A stretch of 64,000 nucleotides of DNA from Saccharicrinis fermentans DSM 9555 = JCM 21142 (GCF_000517085.1 NZ_KI912107.1:5143980-5207979), one strand, 5' to 3'; shown: positions 8,972-18,665, counted from the first letter of the stretch. Notes: generated from the letters alone by a model not told the origin. A program made the numbers and translations.

Positions 8972-10237
8972 TTATCTTCTGGACAAAACTTCATTTTCAT
9001 AGCTTTGTATTTCAGTTATGTAATCCTCACCAATTGGTACCCCTTCTTGTAAACAGTAGTAATCCCAGACAGCACCAAATGGTTTTGTTTTTAATTCTTC
9101 AAGTAGTGCTAAGCGTTCAAAGTTTTGATTGTTTTCTTCGAACCTCACTAATGTTGAGGTGGGTTCTAACATAGCTATCATAAAAGCTTTTTGGGTAGCG
9201 CGTGTGCCAATCACATATGCTCCAATGCGGTTGATGGATGCATCAAAGAAATCAAGACCTATGTTTACACGGTTTATAAAGTCATTGCGTACAATCTCCG
9301 AAGCAATTAATTGTACTTCTTCGTTCAGCGTCACTACATGATCTGAATCCCATCGAACAGGGCGTGTTACGTGTAATAATACCTCGTCAACAAACTGAAG
9401 GCAAGATGAAATCTTATCTCCAACTACTTCAGTGGGATGGAAGTGACCATTGTCTAAACAAATTAACTTATTGTTTTTTATGGCATAACCCAGGTAATAA
9501 TCGTGTGATCCTACAGTCATAGATTCTGCGCCGATACCGAATACTTTACTCTCAACAGCATCTTTCATGTGCTCCTTAGGGAATTTTTGTGCCATACCTT
9601 CATCCAAAGATTTGGTCAACAAAGAACGCATGCCATTGCGATCGACAGGGGTGTCTTTTGAGCCGTCAGGAATCCAGGTATTTAGTATACAAGGTGAACC
9701 TAATTGCTTGCCCACCTCTGCTGCAATTTCACGAGAGCGCTTTAAGTGCTCTACCCAAAATTTACGTATCTCTTCGTTTTTTGAAGATAAGGTAAAGCCA
9801 CTACCTGCTTTTGGATGAGAAAAGAAGGAGCCATTAAAATCCATGCCAATATCTTGTTTTTTACACCAGTCAATCCATCCTTGAAATTGTTTTACGCTGA
9901 TTCTATCACGATCGACCTTGCCTTTAGAAAAGTCTCCATAAAGTGCATGCACGTTCACGCGTTGTTTTCCGGGTAACATTGACATTACTTTTTCCAGGTC
10001 GGCCATCACTTCAGTTACGTTGCGCGCTTTCCCTGGGTAGTTGCCGGTAGCCTGAATGCCTCCGGAAAGGGGGCCATCAGGATTTTCACTACCTGACACG
10101 TCATCTGTTTGCCAACAGTGAAGACTTATTTTTATCTCATTGATTTTTTTTAATACGGCATCCGTATCTACGCCCAAAGTTGCGTATTGCTCTTTGGCTA
10201 TTTCGTAGGCCTTTGCTATTATTTCTTTATTTGCCAT
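8972..10237 (-). CDS. rhaA: L-rhamnose isomerase
   Basis: 421 aa, normal length for RhaA. Characteristic stretches are LHCWQTDDVSG, the metal-site regions NGSFFSHPKA and CLDNGHFHPTE, and LHVTRPVRWDSDHVV with the second metal cluster around GLDFFDASINR. It converts L-rhamnose to L-rhamnulose in the cytoplasm. It is the second gene of the minus-strand rhamnose cluster, 161 bases after rhaT and 133 bases before the RhaE-type aldolase. Its family assignment is unambiguous. Confidence 0.97.
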   Translation of the reverse strand: MANKEIIAKAYEIAKEQYATLGVDTDAVLKKINEIKISLHCWQTDDVSGSENPDGPLSGGIQATGNYPGKARNVTEVMADLEKVMSMLPGKQRVNVHALYGDFSKGKVDRDRISVKQFQGWIDWCKKQDIGMDFNGSFFSHPKAGSGFTLSSKNEEIRKFWVEHLKRSREIAAEVGKQLGSPCILNTWIPDGSKDTPVDRNGMRSLLTKSLDEGMAQKFPKEHMKDAVESKVFGIGAESMTVGSHDYYLGYAIKNNKLICLDNGHFHPTEVVGDKISSCLQFVDEVLLHVTRPVRWDSDHVVTLNEEVQLIASEIVRNDFINRVNIGLDFFDASINRIGAYVIGTRATQKAFMIAMLEPTSTLVRFEENNQNFERLALLEELKTKPFGAVWDYYCLQEGVPIGEDYITEIQSYENEVLSRR

Positions 10238-10398
10238 AATGTATAAATATTTTAATTTTTTAGAATGTATTTCTTACCAGTCAATGTGATGTAGCATTTC
10301 ATACTTAAGAAGTGTGCACTTTATTCACCTTTGCTTATTTATTTTTAGTTCACTCTGTTAAAGCTAATTTATGAATAGGACAGGCTAGGTTCAAGCTA

Positions 10399-11451
10399 TT
10401 ACATGGCATTACCTATTCCAACGATAAATACCGAACATATCATTAAAGTCAGACCTATAATAAAGGTTGATAATGTTCTCTTTTGAACCCCTGTCCATTC
10501 TTTATTATAAATTCCCCAGGCATTGGCAGTAAGTATGATGGTGGTCATATGTAGTATCCAGGAACTCGCTCCACTTCCTATTTTGCTTTCTCCCATGCCA
10601 TAAAAGAAGAATTGTAAGAACCATGTTGTTCCTGCCAATGCACATAGCAGGTAGTTGTTTTTGAGAGGTTTGCTGATGTCGAAATACTCGCTGAAAGTTT
10701 TATTTTTTCTAATTAAATATACACACCATATTAAGTTGGTGGTTAAGCCCCCCCAAAGAATTACCACAAAAGTTATATTATTCACAAAAAGAGGATTACT
10801 CCCAGCTTCTACCGCTGCTTCAGTAATGGGTTTTCCCGCTTCTATACCAAAATTAAAGAATGAACTTAGAATCCCTGATATGATGGCTACTGTGATACCT
10901 TTAACTGCATTAAACTCTTTTACGCTGGCTTTGCTTTCTTCTTCAGATAGTTCTTTTTCTTTCATAGTTCCGGCCCTCCCTAATACCGCAATTCCTATCA
11001 GGCTTACTACTACTCCTGTTAGAACGACCATGCCACCTGTGCTATGCAGCATATCCGTTATGGTCGTTCTTCCTTCCATGCCTCTGATATCATAGAAAAT
11101 AGGAGGTACTAACGCGCCAAATGCCGAACAAAAGCCTAGGGTAATAGAATTTCCTAGAGACATTCCTAAGTATCTGACACCTAGGCCATAGGTCAATCCT
11201 CCAATGCCCCACAACACTCCTAATAAATAAACAGCACGTATAATCGTTCCTTCCGCTGATATAATATATGTTAAGAAGTCAGGTACTGTAGCCCATGACA
11301 TCAACGGTGGTACTATTAACCAAGAAAATAAGCCGCCAAAAAGCCAGAAAATTTCCCATGACCACCCTTTCACTTTATTAAAGGGCATGTAGAAACTACC
11401 AGAGGCAAAACCTCCCAACGAATGATAAATAATTCCGAATAATGCTTGCAT
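10399..11451 (-). CDS. rhaT: L-rhamnose/H+ symporter RhaT
   Basis: 350 aa, about ten hydrophobic membrane segments. The N-terminus (LGGFASGSFYMPFNKVKGWSWE) and the WGIGGLTYGLGVRYLGMSLG stretch are typical of RhaT of the drug/metabolite transporter superfamily. It imports L-rhamnose across the inner membrane with protons. It is the first gene of the cluster and diverges from the AraC-type regulator. A well-placed promoter with an inverted repeat over its -33 region lies between them. Confidence 0.95.
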   Translation of the reverse strand: MQALFGIIYHSLGGFASGSFYMPFNKVKGWSWEIFWLFGGLFSWLIVPPLMSWATVPDFLTYIISAEGTIIRAVYLLGVLWGIGGLTYGLGVRYLGMSLGNSITLGFCSAFGALVPPIFYDIRGMEGRTTITDMLHSTGGMVVLTGVVVSLIGIAVLGRAGTMKEKELSEEESKASVKEFNAVKGITVAIISGILSSFFNFGIEAGKPITEAAVEAGSNPLFVNNITFVVILWGGLTTNLIWCVYLIRKNKTFSEYFDISKPLKNNYLLCALAGTTWFLQFFFYGMGESKIGSGASSWILHMTTIILTANAWGIYNKEWTGVQKRTLSTFIIGLTLMICSVFIVGIGNAM

Positions 11452-11511
11452 ATTTTTGACTTTAGTATATTATAATTGGTACTTTTATTTTTTATTGTAA
11501 TACTATCATAG

Positions 11512-11542
11512 CAAAAGTATGGACCACAGGGCATTCGGTCAA
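11512..11542 (-). promoter_or_regulatory. Promoter of rhaT with overlapping inverted repeat
   Basis: On the minus strand TACTTTTG (11519-11512) matches the -7 box TAnnTTTG, and a TTG (11542-11540) lies 20 bases upstream, a normal spacing for Bacteroidota sigma factor. The inverted repeat GCATT-cggtc-AATGC at 11531-11545 covers the -33 element and is a plausible operator for the divergently encoded AraC-type regulator. Confidence 0.6.
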
Positions 11543-11582
11543 TGCACAAACTGGCGTTTCTTTTGCACTTTTTGGACTAGGT

Positions 11583-12473
11583 ATGAAGGATTTTTTTAAA
11601 TATGTGTCGGCCAGTGAAGAGGACAGAGACTGGGGGTTGTTTTTAAATGTCGCAGGAAGGTCAACCATTCCTGCGGGAGTGATATATCCGTCGCCAAAGC
11701 ACCCCAGCGGATATTATTTCACATGGAATAATGGACGAACTCTACAGGAGTATCAGATTAATTTTGTCACGGGCGGATCAGGTGTCTTAGAAAATAAAAA
11801 AGGGAAGTTCAGTGTTAAACCTGGTTCTTTGATGATTATTCGTAAAGGAGAGTGGCATCGTTACAAGCCCACTAAGGGAACCGGATGGGTAGAGCATTAC
11901 ATTGGTTTTGATGGTATTCTGGCTGATCACTTTCTTAAAAAGAATAAAGTACTGTTGGGTCAATCAGTAATACATTGTGGTATGCGAGAAGATTTTATAG
12001 ATGCCTACGATAAGATATTTGAACTGGTGAAAAATGAAGAACCAGGAAATCAGCATATCGCTTCGGGGCATATTATTAAACTACTGGGATATATTGTAGC
12101 ATGGCAGAAACAACGTAATTTTTCGGGTAAGCCCATCGAGAAATTAATACAAGAAGCCCGGTTTCATATGCGAAACAAAGTAGAAGAGAAGGTCGATTTG
12201 AAAAAGTTTGCAGAAGATAGTTTCATTGGATATTCTTATTTTAGAAAGATGTTTAAGAAATACACGGGTATAGCTCCTCATCAATATCATTTAGATTTAA
12301 AATTAATACGTGCTAAAGAACTTATTCTAACCTCTGATAAGCATTTGAAAGAGATTAGCTATGATCTTGGCTTTCATAGTGTTCATTATTTTAGCAGGGT
12401 TTTTAAGAAAAAAATAGGATGTAACCCCTCGGAGTTAAGAGGCACGGTTGCTAGAAATGGACACCTGAAATGA
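11583..12473 (+). CDS. rhaR: AraC-family regulator of rhamnose use (cupin plus HTH_18)
   Basis: 296 aa. Residues about 35-110 form the AraC ligand-binding cupin (GYYFTWNNGRTLQEYQI, VKPGSLMIIRKGEWHRY). Residues about 190-290 hold two helix-turn-helix motifs: FAEDSFIGYSYFRKMFKKYTG and LKEISYDLGFHSVHYFSRVF. It lies between rhaT (divergent) and rhaM (convergent, 9 bases between stops), which supports a role as L-rhamnose-responsive activator of this cluster. The name rhaR is given by context and family; effector specificity is inferred. Confidence 0.85.
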   Translation: MKDFFKYVSASEEDRDWGLFLNVAGRSTIPAGVIYPSPKHPSGYYFTWNNGRTLQEYQINFVTGGSGVLENKKGKFSVKPGSLMIIRKGEWHRYKPTKGTGWVEHYIGFDGILADHFLKKNKVLLGQSVIHCGMREDFIDAYDKIFELVKNEEPGNQHIASGHIIKLLGYIVAWQKQRNFSGKPIEKLIQEARFHMRNKVEEKVDLKKFAEDSFIGYSYFRKMFKKYTGIAPHQYHLDLKLIRAKELILTSDKHLKEISYDLGFHSVHYFSRVFKKKIGCNPSELRGTVARNGHLK

Positions 12474-12482
12474 TATGAACTC

Positions 12483-12797
12483 TTATTCCATATAAAATAC
12501 TTCTTCTAATTCTATCGTTACAGGAGAATTATCGTTATTGGTTTTCATTATGTCATTCATAAAAGCCCACCATTTTTTTACAATATCAGTCTGACCCAGA
12601 TATTGAGATCCTTTGTCTCCAGATAATTTTTGGAAGGCGAATAATACATTGGTTTCTTCATCAAGAAATATGGAATACTCATGAACTCCCGCGTTTTTTA
12701 AAAGCATTTTTAGTTCGGGCCATATTTTGTTATGTCTTTGTTTGTATATTTCTTTCTGTCCATCGTTTAGGTACATTTTAAAAGCTAATCGTTTCAT
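12483..12797 (-). CDS. rhaM: L-rhamnose mutarotase
   Basis: 104 aa, the usual RhaM length. RLAFKMYLNDGQKEIYKQRHNKIWPE carries the family signature with its central His (RHNKIWPE), and VKKWWAFMNDIM and the conserved WW near the C-terminus fit too. It interconverts alpha- and beta-L-rhamnose so that the isomerase receives its preferred anomer. It lies 42 bases downstream (minus sense) of the first MITE-like element and could be read through from the GH43-like gene beyond it. Its 3' end abuts the convergent regulator gene. Confidence 0.93.
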   Translation of the reverse strand: MKRLAFKMYLNDGQKEIYKQRHNKIWPELKMLLKNAGVHEYSIFLDEETNVLFAFQKLSGDKGSQYLGQTDIVKKWWAFMNDIMKTNNDNSPVTIELEEVFYME

Positions 12798-12839
12798 TTG
12801 ATAATTTATAGGGTGATAATAGATGAAAGTGGCTTAAAT

Positions 12840-12994
12840 AGTGGCTGCAAGAAAACGACTGTTTTTTCTGTCTTTAATAAGAAAGCTTCAAAGACAAGGC
12901 TTTCGATATTTTTGAAACCAAGGAGTTTACTGATGGTAAATGACTGTTTCAAAAATGAGAATAACGCAGTATTTGGAGTTTTCTTGCAAAGACT
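12840..12994. mobile_element. MITE-like element, copy 1 (155 bp)
   Basis: A 155-bp non-coding element with inverted ends: TGCAAGAAAAC at 12846-12856 and its exact complement at 12978-12988, with the outermost bases AGT/ACT also matching. It is flanked by AAAT on both sides (12836-12839, 12995-12998), a likely target duplication. Inside are further foldable pairs, for example TTTTTGAAAC with GTTTCAAAAA around a nested TTTAC/GTAAA stem, and GAAAGC with GCTTTC. Copy 2 at 45539-45693 has the same length and differs at 4 positions. It lies between the GH43-like gene (stop 10 bases away) and rhaM. Confidence 0.8.
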
Positions 12995-13004
12995 AAATAA
13001 GGAA

Positions 13005-13973
13005 TTATTGGTAAGTTTTCTTGCTTAAAAGCTTATTTAAAACATTTTCACTTACGCAAAAGGCAGTGCCGTGACGAATTCCTTTGGGAAGCTGAATTGA
13101 TGCAGAAATATCTTCCCATGTTTGTGCATCTTTTGACCTGATGGCTCCATACTGATGTTCCCGGTATTTGTCAAAGTAAATGTAAATATAATCGTTCACC
13201 ATTAGCGCTGTGGGGCCTTCTGCCCATGCGTTCCCGGAAATGTTTTCTGAAAGTGTAACTGGAAATCCTTGGTCTAAAGAGTGGGTGAATGATATACGGA
13301 GGTTTTTTTCCTCGGGAATAGACATTTCATTTTTTATCACCATCATATAATTCGACTCTCGTTGTAATATGGCTGCATCAATAACACTAAAGCCAGGGTC
13401 ATAGAAAAGCTTAGTGGGAGAAAATGAATTAAAATCACGGGTGGTGGTATAGTATTGACGGTGATTCAAGCCCTTCTCATTGGCTGAGGTTTTAATTTCG
13501 GGGAACAATTCGGGAACCGTGGAAGCCCAAATAATATAAAATAAGTCGTTGTTCTTATCGTAAAATATTTCAGGCGCCCATGTGTTTTTGGTACTTTGTA
13601 AATGCTCCATCACCGGGATGTTCTTTTGCTCAGACCAGTTTATTAAATCTTTGGAAGAGGCATATCCAATGCCCTTATCCCACCAGCCTGTAGTCCATAC
13701 TAAATGAAAGGTGCCATCTTTACCTCGGGCGATACTTGGGTCGCGCATGAGCCGATCTTTGCCTATGGTAGGTGTTAAAAAGGAATCACCACCGTTTAGC
13801 GTGTGCCATTCCAGTGCGTTGTAACTATAGGCGAGATGAAGTCCGTCTTGGCCATTGTCTGTGAAATATGAGAATAAGTAAACTTCTTTTTTTTTAGCAC
13901 AAGCGCTAAGTATTATGATAAAGAAAAGCCAAACGGTGATACTTTTTAAATCTAAGTTTTTGTTTACGAGCAT
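13005..13973 (-). CDS. GH43-like lipoprotein, five-bladed beta-propeller glycoside hydrolase
   Basis: 322 aa with a lipoprotein signal ending in LSAC (about residue 25), so it is probably anchored at the outer membrane or in the periplasm. The blade pattern YLFSYFTDNGQDGLHLAYS, LMRDPSIARGKDGTFHLVW, TWAPEIFYD, DAAILQ and WAEGPTA is that of GH43/GH32-like propellers, with the acidic residues of RDPS, VIDAA and AEGPT as candidate catalytic Asp, Asp and Glu. Members are commonly seen in rhamnogalacturonan loci. The likely job is removing a side-chain sugar such as galactose or arabinose; I cannot fix the substrate. It lies at the left end of the PUL, upstream (minus sense) of rhaM. Confidence 0.75.
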   Translation of the reverse strand: MLVNKNLDLKSITVWLFFIIILSACAKKKEVYLFSYFTDNGQDGLHLAYSYNALEWHTLNGGDSFLTPTIGKDRLMRDPSIARGKDGTFHLVWTTGWWDKGIGYASSKDLINWSEQKNIPVMEHLQSTKNTWAPEIFYDKNNDLFYIIWASTVPELFPEIKTSANEKGLNHRQYYTTTRDFNSFSPTKLFYDPGFSVIDAAILQRESNYMMVIKNEMSIPEEKNLRISFTHSLDQGFPVTLSENISGNAWAEGPTALMVNDYIYIYFDKYREHQYGAIRSKDAQTWEDISASIQLPKGIRHGTAFCVSENVLNKLLSKKTYQ

Positions 13974-14119
13974 TGCTTAAATATAGATTGATTATATATA
14001 GTTGCAAGGTAATTTTAATGGGTATTCAAATGAATGGATTATCATACAATTTCCTGTAAGAATTGGTATTTTGAAGTTTATGTTTTTGCATTTTACCTAT
14101 ATTTATTGTTTTATATGTT

Positions 14120-14199
14120 TAAGGTGAGTTTTCAATGCTTATATGGAACTTGTCGAAATTAATCATACCCTTGTGTGAGATGATTTTTATGGTTCGTTT
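14120..14199 (-). promoter_or_regulatory. Two-armed motif shared with the GH28 control region, copy A
   Basis: The plus strand at 14141-14170 reads ATATGGAACT, six variable bases, then AATTAATCATACCC. The region 25917-25946 has the same two arms in the same order. Weaker matches continue outward on both sides (ATGG-TCG on one, TTGAAAA in minus sense on the other). In minus sense it precedes the GH43-like gene; in plus sense the hybrid sensor gene. It may be an operator for the sensor or a diverged repeat. Confidence 0.4.
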
Positions 14200-14224
14200 C
14201 ATATGTTACACATGGATGATTAGC

Positions 14225-14254
14225 TTGCTTGTGTTCATCAATAGAATAATTTTG
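14225..14254 (+). promoter_or_regulatory. Promoter of the hybrid two-component sensor gene
   Basis: TTG at 14225-14227 and TAATTTTG at 14247-14254 are separated by 19 bases, a very good fit to the Bacteroidota -33/-7 promoter. The expected transcript start is only about 9 bases before the ATG at 14271, so the leader is short. The rest of the 13974-14270 gap holds the shared two-armed motif and nothing else I recognise. Confidence 0.65.
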
Positions 14255-14270
14255 TTATAAAAAGGGAAAA

Positions 14271-17200
14271 ATGCGGAAGGTTATCTGTTATGTCATATCG
14301 ATTTTATTTTCTATTCAAATATATGCAAAAGAAGAATTGTTATTCACTCAAATAAGCACGAAGGATGGCTTGTCGCAAAATACAGTAAGAAGTGTTTTGG
14401 TGGATAAGAAGGGTTATTTATGGTTTGGTACTCTTGATGGATTGGTGAGGTATGATGGTAGCCGTTTTATCACCCACAAACCAAAACCAGGAGTCAATAC
14501 GAATTTATCGGATCAAAGAATAAGAGAGATATCTGAAGATAGTGATGGGTATTTGTGGATTCGTACATACGATAATTCTTTTAGCTGCTACGACCCTAAT
14601 AAAGAGCAATTCATTGAGTTTAGATATCGTGATGTTAAAATACCGCTTCTTTATACTAACTATGTTGAGACTGCAGGGGGAGATATATGGTTGTGGGGAG
14701 ATAATGGCTGTATTAAAATACAAAAGAATGCAGCACGTATTCCGGAAGTTTCTTTTCAGTCCGATAATTTCATGAATAAATTATCTCAAACCAATGTTAA
14801 TTTTATATTTCAGGATAGAAACAATACGAGTTGGGTATGTTGTTCGCAAGGATTAAACAGCGTTAGTGAGTCGGGAGAGATTACTCAATATTATAATAAG
14901 CAGGCATTGGGAGAATTTCGTAATGTAATTGAAGAAGACGGAATTTTGTATTTCCTGACGGGGAAGAACTATATTTTCAGGTACGATATACTAAAACAGA
15001 AGTTTCTTTCTTCTTTTCAAGCGCCCAACTCTTTTTCTTTTCTTGAATCTGCATTCTTAAATGAGCATACATTGCTTATTTCTACACGAGAACGTCAACT
15101 GTTGGAGGTAGATTTATTGACCGGATTGTTTACTGAAAATACTTTCGCTTCAGGTATTCATTTTAGTACACCTCCTCAGATTATTCAGGATGCCTCTAAT
15201 AATTTATGGATCTACGATCAATCGGGGCGCATGCTTTTTTACAATACATCCACGTGTCAAACAAAGAACATGCAATTAGTATCGAACAGCATTGCAGAAG
15301 TAATTGATGACTGCAGGTATAATATTTTTACAGACACGCAAGGTATTTGTTGGATTACCACCTATGGAAATGGTTTATACAGGTATAATGTGGAAAATGA
15401 TGAATTGGTTAACTATACATATAAAAAGGGTTTTAATAGTCCGGCATCAGATTATTTGTTATCGATCACTGAAGATCATTTTGGGAATATTTGGATAGGA
15501 TGTGAATATACCGGTGTTATAAAAGTGACCAAGAGAAAGTTTACGATTGAATATATTAAACCAGAAGAAACTGTTTCTATAGGAACAGGGAATAATGTAC
15601 GTGTGGTGCATCAGGATAGAGATAAAAAGATCTGGTTGGGAACCAAGAATGGTAGCTTGTATCTATATGATGCTGATTTTAAGTTCAAAGAACTAGTGCG
15701 AAAGTCTATTAATCCATATACGATAATGGAAGATGTTAAAGGACGACTTTGGGTGGGAACGAAGGGGAATGGTATTTATGTTTTTTCCCGAGAGAACCAT
15801 CAGTTATTATATCATTTTTCTCAGCAGGCTAACGAAAATAGCCTTTGTAATAATTCTATTTTTGATATTATTCAAGATGATGAAGGGCGTATATGGGTAG
15901 CTTCCTTTGGAGGTGGATTGGACCAAGTTGAAGAAACAAATGGTATATTTAGTTTTCGCCATTTTTTGAATCATCATGAAAACAAAGGATATCTACGTTG
16001 CTTGTTACAGGATAGCAAGGGGATTATTTGGGCAGGTAGTTATGGTGGACTTATTAGCTTTGATCCGGCGGAGGTCTCTGAAAATCCGGAAGCTTATACT
16101 GTGTATACTTATAATCCAGGGCATTCGGTTGGACTGAATTGTAATGATATAAAAACTATTTATGAAGATCAATATGAACAATTGTGGATTGGAACAGCAG
16201 GAGGTGGGTTGAATTTATTGGATAAGAATAATCCAGATAAGCAAGGAGCCTTTGTTAAATATACCAAAGACGAGGGCTTACCTTCTAATATTGTCACTTC
16301 TATCTTAGAAGGAGAGGATGGTGCGTTATGGGTTAGTACAGAGAATGGTTTGGCTCATTTTGAGCCTGATAAAAATACCTTTCTGGCTTATCAGTTTTCC
16401 AATACTTCATATGGTAATTTTTATAGCGAAAATACCTGTTTACTGCAAGAGAATGGTAAAATGCTTTGGGGAACTTTAGATGGCTTGTTGGTGTTGGATC
16501 CTTCTGACACGATTGTGAATAATGCTGCACCTAAGGTATTATTGACAGATATGTTTGTTTTTGACCAGCGTTTAGAAATAGGTGCGGATAAATCACCACT
16601 CAAAAAGTCTATTGGTATTGCCAAAGAAGTAGTTTTAAAGCATGATCAAAATACTTTCACCATTCATTTTTCCTGTCTGGATTTAACTGATCCTCTCAGA
16701 AATAAATATTCCTATAACTTGGAGTCGTATGATCAGTACTGGAGCTTGCCGGCTAATAATAATTGGGCTAGGTATAAAAATATGCCGGATGGGGAGTATG
16801 TTTTTAAGGTAAGGGGTTCCAATGCCGATGGACAATGGAATGAAGAGCTTACCTCTTGTCGTATTGTCATTTTACCACCACCGTGGAAGTCAACTTATGC
16901 CATCTTATTTTATGCCTTGTGTATCACCATGCTTATGTTTGTCTTTTTTAGGTTTTTAGTGAAGATTAATTCGCTGAATAACGCAGTTAAGATGGAGAAA
17001 CAATTGACCAATTATAAATTACGTTTTTTCACAAATATTTCCCATGAATTTAGAACTCCGTTAACGCTTATTAAAGGCGCTATTGAACGAATGATCGATA
17101 TGAAAGCGCTTCCTCTTGAGGTGGAGAAAAATGTTGCTCTTCTTTCTCGTAATACTCTTCAGATGTCGCGACTGATTGATCAGTTGTTAGAATTCAGGAA

Positions 17201-18578
17201 GTTACAGAATAATGTATTAACCCTGAATTTAGAAAAGACAGATATTAGAGATTTTGCACTAAATGCTTATTATACTTTTAAAGAAAGTGCATTTCAAAAA
17301 AAAATAGATTATGTTTTTGAGGGGATCCAGGATAAGTGGGATTTGTATATAGACCGAAATAAAGTTGAAAAGATATTATTTAATTTACTCTCCAATGCGT
17401 TTAAGTTCACACCGGTGAATGGTAAGATTACTTGTCGCATAACAAAAGATCCTGAAAGTGGGAACTGCATTATCTGTGTTGCAGATTCAGGGGTGGGTAT
17501 CCCCAAAGATAAACGAGATCTTCTTTTTAGTCGTTTTATGAAATTGAATTTTACGGCCGAAGGTACAGGTATCGGTTTGGAATTGGTGAAGGAGTTTACT
17601 CTGGTTCATAAGGGAACTGTCAACTATTCTCCAAACCCGCAGGGAGGTTCAATATTTACTGTGGAATTGCCTTCGGATGCAGCCGTTTATACTGATGCAC
17701 GCTTTATTGAGAAAGAAGATGTGAATGCAGGGCTTGTGGACCAAGCAGAATATAATGAAGATCATGCCATTAACAGGCCAGCGACCCCCCGCCAATGGAA
17801 AATATTGATCATTGATGATAACTATGACATAAGAGAATACCTGAAAGAAGAATTGACGCATCATTGTAATGTGGATGTGGCAGAGGATGGTAAAATAGGA
17901 TTAGAAAAGGCTTTGACATTGAATCCTTCCTTGATAATTTGTGATGTTAAGATGCCTGAGATGGACGGGTTGGAATTGACGCGGAAGTTGAAAGATAATT
18001 TTGAGACTAGTCATATTCCTGTTATTTTGCTGACCGCATTATCATCAGAAGCCATCAAACTTCAGGGAAGTGAATGTGGTGCTGATGAGTATATAATGAA
18101 ACCTTTTAGTTTAAAATATCTGATATCCAGAGTGTATGCTTTGATAGAACAAAGAGAGAAACTTAAAAAGCGTTTTTGCATTGATATGGATGTTAAAAAA
18201 GGAATTATTAGTGCGGGAGAAAAGGATCAGCGCTTCTTTGAGTTGATAAATGATATTGTAGATAAAAACTTGAGTGATCCTGATTTTACGGTTACGCAGT
18301 TTACAAAGAAAGCAAAATTGTCAAGAACCATCTTTTATAAAAAGGTAAAGGGGTTAACCGGTTACTCACCCAATGACCTGATTAAAATAAAAAGGATGAA
18401 GAAAGCCGCTGAACTTCTTCTTGAAAGCAAATATAATGTCTCAGAAGTTTCCTGGCGAGTAGGGATTGAAGATCCCTTTTATTTTAGTAAGTGCTTTAAA
18501 GCCCAGTTTGGCTGTGCTCCATCAAAATATGGTGCTGCAGTCCTTAATGATGCCAATGATAGTCATAAAGGAGAATAA
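14271..18578 (+). CDS. Hybrid two-component system (HTCS) regulator of the pectin PUL
   Basis: 1435 aa, a one-protein sensor and regulator. Order: signal peptide 1-20; periplasmic two-component-regulator propeller repeats about 30-770 (many copies like YLWFGT-DGLVRYD); Y_Y_Y domain about 800-865; membrane segment about 873-895; HisKA with His925 in NISHEFRTPLT; HATPase with LFNLLSNAFKFTP, DSGVGIP and GTGIGLELV; receiver domain about 1177-1300 with Asp1225 in CDVKMPEMDG and the conserved Lys in MKPF; AraC-type HTH about 1335-1425. All phosphotransfer residues are present. Such proteins bind a breakdown oligosaccharide in the periplasm and activate the adjacent PUL. Here it lies inside the rhamnogalacturonan locus, so a pectic oligosaccharide is the likely signal. 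Confidence 0.95.
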   Translation: MRKVICYVISILFSIQIYAKEELLFTQISTKDGLSQNTVRSVLVDKKGYLWFGTLDGLVRYDGSRFITHKPKPGVNTNLSDQRIREISEDSDGYLWIRTYDNSFSCYDPNKEQFIEFRYRDVKIPLLYTNYVETAGGDIWLWGDNGCIKIQKNAARIPEVSFQSDNFMNKLSQTNVNFIFQDRNNTSWVCCSQGLNSVSESGEITQYYNKQALGEFRNVIEEDGILYFLTGKNYIFRYDILKQKFLSSFQAPNSFSFLESAFLNEHTLLISTRERQLLEVDLLTGLFTENTFASGIHFSTPPQIIQDASNNLWIYDQSGRMLFYNTSTCQTKNMQLVSNSIAEVIDDCRYNIFTDTQGICWITTYGNGLYRYNVENDELVNYTYKKGFNSPASDYLLSITEDHFGNIWIGCEYTGVIKVTKRKFTIEYIKPEETVSIGTGNNVRVVHQDRDKKIWLGTKNGSLYLYDADFKFKELVRKSINPYTIMEDVKGRLWVGTKGNGIYVFSRENHQLLYHFSQQANENSLCNNSIFDIIQDDEGRIWVASFGGGLDQVEETNGIFSFRHFLNHHENKGYLRCLLQDSKGIIWAGSYGGLISFDPAEVSENPEAYTVYTYNPGHSVGLNCNDIKTIYEDQYEQLWIGTAGGGLNLLDKNNPDKQGAFVKYTKDEGLPSNIVTSILEGEDGALWVSTENGLAHFEPDKNTFLAYQFSNTSYGNFYSENTCLLQENGKMLWGTLDGLLVLDPSDTIVNNAAPKVLLTDMFVFDQRLEIGADKSPLKKSIGIAKEVVLKHDQNTFTIHFSCLDLTDPLRNKYSYNLESYDQYWSLPANNNWARYKNMPDGEYVFKVRGSNADGQWNEELTSCRIVILPPPWKSTYAILFYALCITMLMFVFFRFLVKINSLNNAVKMEKQLTNYKLRFFTNISHEFRTPLTLIKGAIERMIDMKALPLEVEKNVALLSRNTLQMSRLIDQLLEFRKLQNNVLTLNLEKTDIRDFALNAYYTFKESAFQKKIDYVFEGIQDKWDLYIDRNKVEKILFNLLSNAFKFTPVNGKITCRITKDPESGNCIICVADSGVGIPKDKRDLLFSRFMKLNFTAEGTGIGLELVKEFTLVHKGTVNYSPNPQGGSIFTVELPSDAAVYTDARFIEKEDVNAGLVDQAEYNEDHAINRPATPRQWKILIIDDNYDIREYLKEELTHHCNVDVAEDGKIGLEKALTLNPSLIICDVKMPEMDGLELTRKLKDNFETSHIPVILLTALSSEAIKLQGSECGADEYIMKPFSLKYLISRVYALIEQREKLKKRFCIDMDVKKGIISAGEKDQRFFELINDIVDKNLSDPDFTVTQFTKKAKLSRTIFYKKVKGLTGYSPNDLIKIKRMKKAAELLLESKYNVSEVSWRVGIEDPFYFSKCFKAQFGCAPSKYGAAVLNDANDSHKGE

Positions 18579-18665
18579 GTGCTCAGTGCTGGTTATTGAA
18601 GTTTTTTTATAATGATAATACATACTTATGGTATTTATTCACAGGTGAATCTTTGGGAGGGGAGG

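Noticed and set aside
12798-13028. Open frame of 76 codons, similar to one at 45509-45727
   Set aside because: Both are the MITE-like element read through in the same frame; starts lie outside or at different places and no known protein family is recognisable.
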